Assembly: GCA_947311845.1 (NCBI GenBank)
Contig: CAMZMU010000081.1
Coordinates: 2,075,423 to 2,139,422, forward strand
Reading direction: 5' to 3'
From: Poa pratensis
Lineage: Eukaryota > Streptophyta > Magnoliopsida > Poales > Poaceae
DNA length: 64,000 nt
Below, piece after piece: positions 12,005-23,600 of this stretch (positions are counted from its first letter, which is position 1; every line of letters starts with the position of its first letter). Both the position numbers and the translations under genes were made by a program. Below the pieces are notes generated by a model. It was not told the DNA's origin and made no database searches. It worked only from the letters and a program-made list of their open reading frames with translations.

Positions 12005-12804
12005 GAGCATCCCCCCCCCCCCCCCCCCTCCCACCCCCAAGACCCATTGGGGTGCCAGACAAGAAAATTTCCCACCCACTTTCTGTTCGGCACCCCCCAG
12101 CGGTCCTCCAAACTTGGGGACAGCATGGGGTGGGCCCACATGCCATACTAACATGCTCAGTAAGCCGCGATTAATGGCGTCGTGAAGGCCGGGCTTTCCA
12201 TGGCTTAATGGCGCGCACTTCGCCGAGCAGTTCCCCAGGCGACGCGCAGGGACGCGACGGCGGTGTGCCTGCAGCACGCGTCGTATCGGCGTTCCCGCGG
12301 TCGACGCCGGTCAGCGCTGCATGTGAAGGAGGAGCCGCAGGAGGTGGTGTCGGCGGGCTACCACGTGTTATCGCCGTTGCAGGATGAGCTGCACGATGGC
12401 GACTCCCCCGACTTCAGTTGGGCTATGGTGGCGTCGGTCACCGAGGTCGAGAAGGAATCCCCGGCTTCTTGGAGGCCATCGAGGCCTCGGCGCGGATGGC
12501 CTCCTCCTTCAGCTGCGCTTCCACCTCGCGTGTGCCTCTGGACGGCGCCTCCCCACCTCCCGTGTTGCCTCCTCCTCCACCGTCGTGTTGACCGGGACAC
12601 CCTTGGGGATGAGGGCGACGGGGAGTACGGTCGGGGTTAGGGGCGCCGGCGACGCCGGTCTTTTGTTTCAATCTCATTCAAAATCTTATAAAATATAACA
12701 AAATTTGAAGGAAATTTGAAGCCGGTTGTGTTACAATTTCCCCCAAAGTGGACACAATTTGGGGGGTGCCGGACAAAATTTGGAGGGTACCGGTGGAGAT
12801 GCTC
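12005..12804. mobile_element. PIF/Harbinger-like non-autonomous element
   Basis: The ends read GAGCAT and ATGCTC in inverted orientation, and both termini contain related inverted stretches with GGCACCCCCC. The flanking triplets are TTA (12002-12004) and TGA (12805-12807), a Harbinger-type 3-bp duplication with one change. The left terminus has been expanded into a C-homopolymer (about 12011-12028). The inside (12180-12650) is strongly GC-rich, with open frames but no recognised domain or transposase. Confidence 0.6.
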
Positions 12805-13818
12805 TGAGTTCTTAGAGGCTTTTTAGTTCTCTGAGTGGTACAGATCAAGTGTGGCATGTCACACCTTTTGGTTTAGCTTCTTTTTGTGTAACTTGTGAAC
12901 TTAATAAGCTATGGCTATAATTATTCATCTACGATGCAAAGGCTGGGGTAGTACAGCTATCATTCTTATTAAGAAGCACAACGAAGTCGGATCAACTTGC
13001 ATTATAGTATGAAGTCAAGTCCCAATGTTCTAGTTCAGTTCAGAGAACCGAGCAGACCCTAAGAACATTCCATACACGTGTGCAAAATGCTTTTGGTCTC
13101 ACCATTTGGCTGCACGTAGTTAACATATCCTTGCAAGTGGCCGGACTGAAAGCCTGGTACCTACATATGCAAGAAGAACCATGGTGGTAGTTGTGGTGAT
13201 GGAAAAGGAGTAGCAGCTGGTATTTTAGCATATCTGTACAAGTGTCGATCTGCATTAGGTCACCTGAAGAAGGATGAGGTATTTAACAGGGAAACGAACT
13301 TGGGTGTGCTGTGACACCAATACCAACCCCAACCAAAAGTGTCCGACGGCTAGTAAACTTTGGCATTTGCGTGCATGTACGATCCATGCCAACCGCATCC
13401 CTCTAAGTACCGCGTGCGCTTGTGGCTTATTTATAAAACAGATAGCATAAAACGACATGTGAACTCGTCGTCGGTGCAACGAGTTTATGTTATTTTCGCG
13501 GCTAACCGGGGGAGGCTGCAATCGATTTTGGCCCGGTGCAACTTGTGGCATGACGGATGCGTGTTAATGGGTGACGTTTCAGTTTGACAGTTCTAAGCAA
13601 CACATTGAATTCTTTATTTAAGCAAGTCGTCACAAGTACTTTGTATTACTTTGTGTATGTTTTGGTGTTGGCTCTGGCCTTTTGGTGATGGGAGAGGTGT
13701 TTATCGTTTATTCCTTCTTTCAAAACGAGCAAACCCTCTTTGCGTTACTTTCATAACATAAATGCAAAGTTCCTACAAAATACAAGGAAAAGAGAGTAGC
13801 AAGGGCGCCTTTACTCAA
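12805..13818. other. Intergenic stretch with nothing recognised
   Basis: I see no conserved reading frame, paired repeat or RNA gene between the Harbinger-like element and the next LTR element. Confidence 0.5.
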
Positions 13819-14185
13819 TGTTGTGTTTGTGTCAAATACTGTGTACATGTTGGGTTAGGTTTGGACTTGGAGTTGTATTAGGTGTGGATAGGATACGAGT
13901 AGTATCAGAGTCAAACTCTTGTACCCTGGGCCTCCCATATAATGAGGGGAGCACCACACGTGTAACTTATGACGACTTGATAGCAACAGGCACGCAGGGG
14001 GAGCCGGCGGTTTGTGCCGGCGCCTAGGGCGGACAGGGTTGCGGTATCAGAGGGGAGGAGCGCCCGTAGTCATGCCCCGCAGATGTAGGCGAGTTAACCG
14101 AACTGCGTTACCAAATCTCGGTGTCGTCATCTTGCTGCGGATTGCTTTGTTCTCGGTAGATCAATTTGCGCCTACGACAGTAACA
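13819..14185 (+). repeat. 5' LTR
   Basis: Left 367-bp LTR, same length as its partner. A tRNA-iMet primer-binding site starts two bases inside its end. Confidence 0.92.
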
Positions 14186-16228
14186 ATTGGTATCAGAGCG
14201 AGGTTGAAGGCCACGGAATTTGATCTAGAGGAGGTGGACGGAGACGATCGTTGGTGCGGAAGGTATTAGTGTGTCGTGCATCGCCAGATCGGGATCGCGA
14301 TCAGCCAGCAGCGAATCGGGCGAATCGATTGGTATTGGCGGCAGCACGCGTGGAGGACGCCACGGAGCGGCACGATCGAAGCGCAGTCCACGTCGAAGCA
14401 ATTGGAAGCAGCGAGTATGTAGTACGGCAGGTCAGATCGATCTGTTCAGCGGTGGCGGGCGGACAGCAAAGTGCGGCAGTGCCTAGGGCCCAGACAGCAT
14501 GTGGACTTGGTGAGTTGCAGGCTTGCTCGCAGTAGATCGATCGAGATGGATGCAGGCAGCGTCGCGTGCGTGTTGACCGGGCAGCGCTGGAAGGAGAGGT
14601 CCATGCACGAGCTGGCCCATGAAGGGACGCACGGCCGAGGCTTGGCCTCGAGCGGGAGCAGCCTGGCTGTACTGCAGGAGCTATGAGATTTGTTTGGGGA
14701 AAAAAACGTCTACGTATCGTGTGTGGTTTCCTTGTGGAGCTAGAAAAATCAGGAATTCAATGGGGGACTTTGGACGTGTGTGTCAGGTACGTGCACATGG
14801 AAGCGCCTCCTGGTTTCTTTGCTCAGGACACAAATTGTGCAGTACGGGATGGAAGAGGTGCACGGAAGATAGACGCGGAGTCGCAGGTCCACGGGAAGAT
14901 TGACAGATTTTGGTAGGTTTGGTCAATGTTATTTGATCCGGGCGTTGTATGGGCGACGCTCGATGAAGTAGCATGGGGCCAAGTTGATCAAGATGGACTG
15001 GATGCGGCGAGTGACGACGTGCTGGAGCGTGTCGTGAGGATCATGCATACACAGGGTGCCGGACAGTGCGCGGAAGGTGGACTGGCCACAGGGTGGAGCA
15101 TGGGTGCAGTCGGATATGTTCGGCTGGGTCGGACTGGACAGTCTGACAGATCGACGGGAGGTCGGTCGGACAGAATACGGTGAAGATCGGCGACAACGAC
15201 ATAGGAGCGTGAGGGCTGATGGTGTCCGAATTCTGTGGCGTGAAAACACGTGGCGCATGGTTATGCGTGCTTCGACATGCGGTGGCGCGGGGCTGATTCA
15301 AGATGGCGCGCTTATGGGATCTTGAGGTAGGCGGGGCGCGGGGTGGACTGATCATCTACCATGGAGTCATGTCGAAGGTGGAGTTGGAGTCTCTGAGGGA
15401 AGATTCCACTCGGCTGATGGAGGGGCTGCGGTGTAAGGATCCGGAGAATCGAAGCCTAGTCAGCGGGAAGGCGAGAGGCACGTGGTCTGGACTGGAGCTC
15501 AGGGTCTGGAGAGATGCGTGGAACTCGGCATCGGTCGGGTTTGACTGATGGTTGTCTGCAGTGGGGCCTGAGGTGGTGTGGGTGCGCGACCCAGTAGATC
15601 TTGGCCAAGATTGCGGATGCTCGACGCGGTAGTAGCGGCGAGGCGTGCGGTAAGCACGGGACACGGCGACAGACCAAGGCACAGGCGGTCAGACATGTGG
15701 TTAGATAGGTGTGCATGGGTGCTGAATCAGTGTTGACGAGTATCGGATTCAAGTTGGTGACTGTGTCTATGGACATTGACGCGTCAGGTGATAGACAGGA
15801 GTCAGACATGGGGAATCTGAGAAAGTGTTGGAGAGTCTGAGATGTCGGAAGCTTGGAGAGTACATGGCCATATATTCTGTGATGTTCAGTGCACATGCAA
15901 AGTGCAGGTGACTAGATACAGAAGGAGGCGAAGTGCTATAGCTGTGGGATATGTAGAAGACTATCCAGGATGAGACGACTGTGAATTTGATTCAGGGTGA
16001 CTAAAAAGCGACGGTGAAGTTTCTTCAGGTTGAAATCATTTTTACGCAGACCACTGGTCGGTGTGTGATGGTGTTGAACGGGAAGAAGAAACTACAGTTG
16101 CAGGTGGAGTCACATGGAGTCTGGGAGTAGCAGCGAAACTCATGGAAGACAACTCAAGTCCGGAGTACATGGAGGTTTGACGCATTGACGAATTCAAGGT
16201 GGTGGACAATATTCGCCAAGGTGGAGTT

Positions 16229-16595
16229 TGTTGTGTTTGTGTCAAATATTGTGTACGTGTTGGGTTAGGTTTGGACTTGAAGTTGTATTAGGTGTGGATA
16301 GGATACGAGTAGTATCAGAGTCAAACTCTTGTACCCTGGGCCTCCCATATAATGAGGGGAGCACCACACGTGTAACTTATGACGACTTGATAGCAACAGG
16401 CACGCAGGGGGAGCCGGCGGTTTGTGCCGGCGCCTAGGGCGGACAGGGTTGCAGTATCAGAGGGGAGGAGCGCCCGTAGTCATGCCCCACAGATGTAGGC
16501 GAGTTAGCCGAACTGCGTTACCAAATCTCGGTGTCGTCATCTTGCTGCGGATTGCTTTGTTCTCGGTAGATCAATTTGCGCCTACGACAGTAACA
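16229..16595 (+). repeat. 3' LTR
   Basis: Right 367-bp LTR, preceded by AGGTGGAGTT, a likely polypurine tract, and followed by the target duplication CTCAA. Confidence 0.92.
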
Positions 16596-16600
16596 CTCAA

Positions 16601-17642
16601 GAATATGAGCTACAAGACAACAGGTGCTTAATCTTGGTCAATTAAATAAGAATGTGAGTTGAACTGCTACAAAAAGGTCGTAACACATGCTATTTTGTTC
16701 TACAGCATTCAAACCAAATAGTTGCAAAAGGCATCCAGTCAGTAAAACATGGACGCCATAATCCTTGGACACAACGACTATAGGTCAACTCTTGGATTTC
16801 AGCACAATATATATTTTTGATAACCTAGAAGATTCTCAACTTCCATCTGACGATAAGACCACTTTAATCAGTTAACAGTACAATGAATGAGAAATTCGCT
16901 TGCATGAAAATTTGAACAGGTGCCACATATGAACTAGGAAATATACACATTTCTCAAATATGTCCCTCAGCTTCACTCGGCCGTAAAATGATTTCATTGC
17001 CCACTAAACTCAAAATTGGAGATGAAGTACAGATCATGAAAACTATTCTGGGTATAGTGGTGGGCGCACATGGATGCAAACCTACACACTCAAGTTTCAT
17101 TGCCATAAGCTCAAAAGTCAGAGGGATAAACCTTATGTCTTGAATAAATGTTTTGTAAATTGCCCTAATTGAGAAAAAATAATATGCACAGCTATCACAG
17201 ATACCTTCTCTACTTTCTTTCCAGGCTTCCCAGCATAACAAGTGTTGCAATAGCTAACCAGAGACCGACCATATATCTCCCCATCTGAAGTACCCATAAC
17301 CCATTTCTATCTGTGGGAAAGGCCGTCAGCACTTGGTTGCATGCGGCTACTGGATTACTTCAAGAATAGTCAGAGGAGCAATCTCTCTTGGTTAACCACC
17401 TCTCGTTCTTCAGTACATTGGTGTAGGAAGCAGGTCAGAGCTCCTGCCCTGGTACTTCACATCTGAAGAAACCCATATCCTCCTGGTCCAGCTTAAAGAT
17501 AATCGATGGGTAATATTGAAACAAAACCTTGGGACCGATATTCTGTATTGTGCCCCCAATGTGAGCTGCCAAGTTCCACATGCAAGCACAGATCCATACT
17601 GCTACGGTACAACAGAGCAGTTGAATGCAGTTCCACCCAGTA
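16601..17642 (-). other. 3' flank and probable 3' UTR of the MOS14-like gene
   Basis: Downstream of the stop codon (17643-17645), the minus strand continues for at least 200-300 bp without repeats, consistent with a 3' UTR. I could not fix a polyadenylation site. The part closer to 16.6 kb shows nothing recognisable. Confidence 0.4.
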
Positions 17643-20600
17643 TCAAGAAGGACATGGGGTTGGAACATTTCGATGGCTTTCCGCAAAATCTCGAATGATG
17701 CGTTTAAGGGTTCTTCCGCCCTTTCCTTGCATGTAATCAGGATGGTTTCTGCCATTATCCCCAGTTCTGCTGTGAAGATAGTCTGATGCTGCATCCTGAA
17801 GCACCTTGAGCCATAATGGAATTATCATCTCCGCTTCCCCTTGTCTTAGGTACTCCGAGGGCAAAGATTTCACCTGGTCAAGATTTGAAACATTTCAGCT
17901 AAACTGAGGCAGACATCCAACCCAAAGTACGCTACAGCAGCAAAATAAGTGACAAATATCATCACAACACATATAGCCTTTATAACACATTAACTCAAGG
18001 TAGCAAAAAAAAACTTCTGTGTCAAGAAGCAGCAGCATGTGAGTAGACGCAAGATGACCACATTCTATGTCAACATCTACAAATTTTCAATCCATCTTTG
18101 GTTGTCCCAAGTTTAAACACTAGAAGCCTTGTGAAGGAAACAGTATAGGCAGTCATGCAAAATAGTCTGTAAGAATAGCATTTGCTAAACCTTTCCAATT
18201 ATACTGACATGACAGGACGCGTCACGCGGATAGCTAGCGAAGCTGAGTGTTCGTGTATAGCAGATTAGCCGGCCTTTTCAAAGGTAGACTAGCTCTAGTG
18301 GATAGGTGGAGATGTCGCGAGTGATCCGCTAGGACACCGGTGGGTGCGAGCTTAGTGTCTGTGCTAGCCGCGTGGAGTTGTAACTTGGCATCTTTGCCAC
18401 TTCTTCTATGAAAACGATACACCTTTCCATGGTGTATCCTTGGGGAAAAAAAGACAGGACGCGTCACATATCTGGAAAAGCCAAATGTATGGTAAGTGGA
18501 CGCCACAGACTACAGCATTTTCATGTCAAAACTCCAGAAGTTAGCTGAACACTCAAACGAAAAGCATGCCAGCAGAATTACAGCAAAAGAGTGATCGTGG
18601 AAATGCCGAAATGGTACCGTTGATTGCAGCCACATGCAGAGAGAATCCCAACAAAGAATAGCCTTATATGTTGTTCTCTCACAGAGACTGCACAATGCCG
18701 CCAATTGCTGCAACATTGTTGCAGATTTATGCACCTGTTCAGGAAAAACGTCAATGTTCTGCAGAAACTTTATGATCACCGAATTTTCCCTCTTAATAGA
18801 CAATGATTACAAAATGTCCAAATTAGAGCAAAAGCCAAATCATAAATACAACTGTGTTAGTAAATGGATGAAGGAACAGAAGCAAGTTCCTATAAGTGGT
18901 ATCATCATCAATATGCTCAGGACTCCTTGGTCAGATTGGCAACAGCATGACCATCAGTATGCTCGATTATACCCAGATTCCAGAGTTTATTGACAGGCTT
19001 TGAGGTGCAAGCATAATACCATGGCCAGTTTTGATGTCTCACATAACCAAATGGAAAAGAAACTGAGCGGGGACCAATAGTGACAAGGAAGCAACTATTA
19101 AAAGTACTCTTCAAATTCTACCCACCCTTGATAAGGCTGATACACCAAGTAGAGCATAAAGTACATTAGACATAAGACCTTCACCACAGCGTGCCAAAAT
19201 TTGAACCAGCACCAGACCACGTGATCCATCAAGGCATTCTGGAGATTCCAGCACAGCAGTGAGGCTAACGTCAAGAAAACCTGCAGGTGTTACGTGCTTA
19301 TGAATTCTTAGTTTGAAATGATCAAATGAGCACATCAGGTGTTACGCCATGTTAAGCACAATTACTTGAGCTGAAGCATGCTACATGGCCAGGTCATAAG
19401 GTCTCAATTAGTCCATGATAATAAATGAACGAATGAATTTTAGACATTGTCCAATTAATAAAAATATATATACTTTCGAAGATTCCAGTGATATAACTTT
19501 AAAAAAATCTTTTAGACAGTTAAATATAAGTACTGAGAGGAATTTACTAAATGTGATTAAGTGATGCTCTACAGTAGCTATACAAATTGCCTTTGACCAG
19601 GAATGAAATACATTTGTACACTTGCAATAAAAAAATTCTAACCTCACACGATTATGCTGGTACCAGCAGTCTATGGCCCATGCATTACTTTATGCAAAGG
19701 TCCTTCTACCAGCAGTTTACTCATGGACGCGTATCCAAAGAACAGTGAGAGTAATCATTGCACTTAACTGACATGTAGCAAAAGGCTATACACAGAAGTG
19801 GATAAGTGGCACTCACATGAAATATATGACATTGCTGCGATTGCTGCTCCTCGGTGCATTGCTGTAGAGCATATAGCTGCCTTTTGAAATGACGGCTCAA
19901 GCAGTGAAGCAGATGCTATGATAGCTTCCTGATTTATCATGCAATCATCATAAGAATTAGTGTCATACTGTCTATCCGTATCATGCAACAATAATGAACC
20001 AAACACCTTGACATGCAAGATATGGGAGAAAAGAGAACCTTCGGACAGCAGCGGATAAATGCAGATGTGAAGTTTGCATAGGCTTCAACCAGATCAGGTT
20101 CTTGATCACATGTGTAAGAAGATCTCAAATTTGATAGTGAAGCTGCAGAGCTAAATGTTTCAAAAGTTCTGACACATACTACGGTATATTCTTCCTTGTG
20201 ACCAAATTCTTCAATTACATTGGCAGCTGAAAATATCATTAATGTCAAGGTATATTAGATTTCAAAATATACTGAAACAAGATGCTAAAGTAGTAGGTAC
20301 CATCTTAGTGCTATCAACGTATTGTTGGACACCCACAACAAACAAAATCTATTGTAAATGTCAAGGTATATTAGATTTCAAAATATACTGAAACAAGATG
20401 CTGCAGTAGTAAGTACCATCTTAGTGCTATCAACGTATGTTGGACACCCACAAAAAAAAATCTATTGTAGGGCATCATTCTTTCATTTTCAATGTAAAAC
20501 TACAAAGCAGTTCAAAAAAATGGTATCCTAGTAGCATGCATAGTGGCTCAAAAGGCGATGAAAGAACATAAGTGGTAACCCGTATCCGTTGATCTCCATG

Positions 20601-23600
20601 TATGCTCTAATTAAAGACAGAATTCTACAGGTGAGCTTGGTTTATGCTTGCAGGTACCAGTATGAAACAGCAAACTGCAAGCCAAACGATGCATGCTAAG
20701 TTGGATGCAGCAAGCAGAACTCAACTGTGAGTATCAGTCGCTACCTGTTCGTAAGAAGCAGTCATGCCTTTGATACAGCAAGAAATTTGTCGATAAGCAT
20801 TCCAGGATTTTCGGTAACAAAATTTGGAAGTGTTGTCCTGTAAAATGCACTCTTGATCAGCACAATGATCTATTCACCATAAAGCTTGATATTCTGCATT
20901 TTAGGCATCAGATAAACTTACCACAAGAATGTATGGCCGAAGAAAGAGAACGACAAGCAGCTCCTGACAAACTAGTATTCTCCATATGTGATGACTGGGA
21001 AAGTTTTTCAAGGAGTGGCCAGAATATACCGAGAAGAACCAAAACTATATCATCATCAATCAGACCAGATGTAATTGGAATTGTCAGGTGACTGAACAAA
21101 GCACCCATTCTGAAACACAAAAATGCATTTGCTCATACCATTCTCGATATAGTCAAATCATATCGTATTGCCACTGATGAGAACATATCTAGTGCTCCAT
21201 TGGCTTGTGGTATTACATCTTCCCAAACCATGGTAAGCACAATCAAAGCGTTGTGGGAAATTTTCAGTAAATTGAGTAAACTGTACACCGAGAAAACAAA
21301 GAAGGCATATCCAGCTGTGAACAGTACCAGATTCAAAAATATTTTGTGGATTGTAACTTTGGTTATCTTAACTGACGTATCTGTCATTTCTTTGCTTCCC
21401 AAGTGTGTGAATCAAATTTAGAGTTGAAATTTCATAGCAATGCAGATGCAACTAATGCCAATCCAATCATTTTTGGGGAAATTTTTTGTAACCTCTTAGT
21501 TTTGCTACCGTAAAGTTATCCTTTGTAGTAAAACCCAAAAAGAACATCAGGGGAAAACGTACAAGAGTCAAAAAGGGTATGCACCTGTGAAGTCCACGAA
21601 CTGCAAGGTTAATGGCTTTTGTGTAAGCACCAGGGTTTTGCCTGAGTAAATGATCTCTATCTATGTCAATCTGCACAAGTAAAAGGAAAACAAAATGCAA
21701 TTGCAGTTCATGAATGGAAAAGTTTCTTCGAGCCCCATGTAGAGTTATGTAACTGAACCAACAATCTACATAGGCAAAATTTGATAACTTCACACTAATC
21801 AAATTTTGATAACTTCACACTGATCAATTTTGTAACTGAACCAACACACGGGCATATTACCTAGTCTACAGAGTAGGCATATTACCTTCAAGCATCCAAT
21901 TTAAATATCTGAAAAGATATGAGTAGGCAAAATTTCGAAAGTTTGACTCTATCCTTGTCTAAGCCGGCAGCTTTTAACAGAATCAGAGAGAGTACAAACT
22001 AACAGTTGCATATATCCTATGGCTGGAAGGTATGCTTTAAAATAACTCAAATGAAACTTCTGCGCTGGCATAAAAATCTTCAAAAGAAGAATAAGAAAAT
22101 GAATCCAGCTACTATGAGTGCCCAACTGCCCATGAAATTAAAGTACAACAACATAAGCACTTGACTAGATATTACTAGCAATTTAAGAACCTTGAAAAAC
22201 AGATCATATTGCAGTTTAGTAAAGATGCTAAAATTGTATAAGTAAAATACGTGAAAGAAGACCAGTTACCATGATGTACACCAATATAAACTGGCACATG
22301 CAGATAAAGACTAGCATCAGAGAAAGCTGCTGAACTCTAGAATAACCATTGACAAACTTCTGTCAACAAATGTTGAAGGTCCATGCAATGCAAAGGTTTA
22401 TACTTTACTAGATATTGATGGTTCATGCAAAGGTTTATACTTTACTAGCACAAAGCTCATGTGTTGCCACGGATTAAAATAACTTAAAGCCAGATCAAAT
22501 CATCTATATCTGCTCACATCCCAACCGTTTGTGCCAGATCCAACAGGTATTGTGGCCCAAAGGTGAACAGACCACCGCCACTGATTGGAATGTTTATAGA
22601 AGTAAAAGATACAGGACATTGTTCTAAGCTTATTATCCAACAAATGATAATAACGCAACAAAATAATTGAAAAAAATAAAATTCAGACAACACTCCAAGA
22701 AAAATTGCACTAGGGAAAGAAAACATACAATCTTTTCAACTGCTGAGTAGCTTGAACAAAGAAGCCTGGCCAGCGAATTTTTCCTCGATTCTTTGTCAAG
22801 AACAGAACACAGAGCATGTGTAATTGCACTAATAATCTCTTCCTCGTCATTTATCCGCAGGTTCCCCTCATCCATACCCTATAAGAGGACTGTTCTTTTG
22901 AATACTACATTGAATACAAGCCCAAAATGAATGTATAAGCTAAAGCGACAATGCAAAGTACCAAGCATACGATAGACCATATTTATTCAATTAACTAGAT
23001 CAAGTCGTGCAGATGCTAAAACATGAAATTATAAATATAACTGTTTGCCTTTCAGAGAGTAGTACAGTATAGGCAAAACTAGTTTTCTTTCTAAACCGAA
23101 AAAGCTGCATTGTCTGTGTTGAGTTAAACATCATATTGCATGTAGGATGACTTAGCCAATCTGAATAGTCTACTATGCCCAATTGCCCATGCGCCCCAAA
23201 CCACTCTTGTATACTCCCTCCGTTCCTAAATATAAGATGTTTTAGCATTTGTCCACATTCACATATATGTAGATGTATGTAGACATATTTTTGTGTGTAT
23301 GCACACTCATTTTAGTATGCACCTAGACAACATGTTGAAGAGCTAAAACGTCTTATATATTGGAACGGAGGGAGTATATAACTCTTTGCTAATGGAATAA
23401 AACTCACAGTTGTGAATAGCCATTCTCTCTACAACAAACACATTGTTTTGGAAGTATGGACTGCATTGGCCCCTAACCACAAAATATTATGACAGAGTAA
23501 ATTTGCTATCGTGGAAGTATTTTACCTCACTAATCCAGAAAAGAATTTCTAGATTCTGAGGCTCATGGATGAATGATGTAGCATCCTCGCAAAGTTTACG

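Larger units (their letters stand above)
13819..16595 (+). mobile_element. Non-autonomous LTR retrotransposon, complete and young
   Basis: Two LTRs of 367 bp each (13819-14185 and 16229-16595) start TGTTGTG and end AGTAACA. The 5-bp duplication CTCAA flanks the element (13814-13818 and 16596-16600). Immediately inside the left LTR is ATTGGTATCAGAGCGAGG, complementary to tRNA-iMet, and a short purine tract precedes the right LTR. The 2.04-kb interior encodes no gag, RT or integrase that I can see. The LTRs differ at about six positions, all transitions, fitting methylated-cytosine decay. With the rate commonly used for grasses this is an insertion well under one million years old. Confidence 0.95.

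Noticed and set aside
14012..15896. Many ORFs of 60-146 codons within the LTR element
   Set aside because: None shows a gag, protease, RT or integrase motif. They are chance frames in GC-rich non-coding sequence.
22514..22560. Additional exon of the MOS14-like gene (frame ending in [10 protein letters not shown])
   Set aside because: Exons 13 and 14 join directly in phase and match the family without it, and its borders lack a good acceptor.
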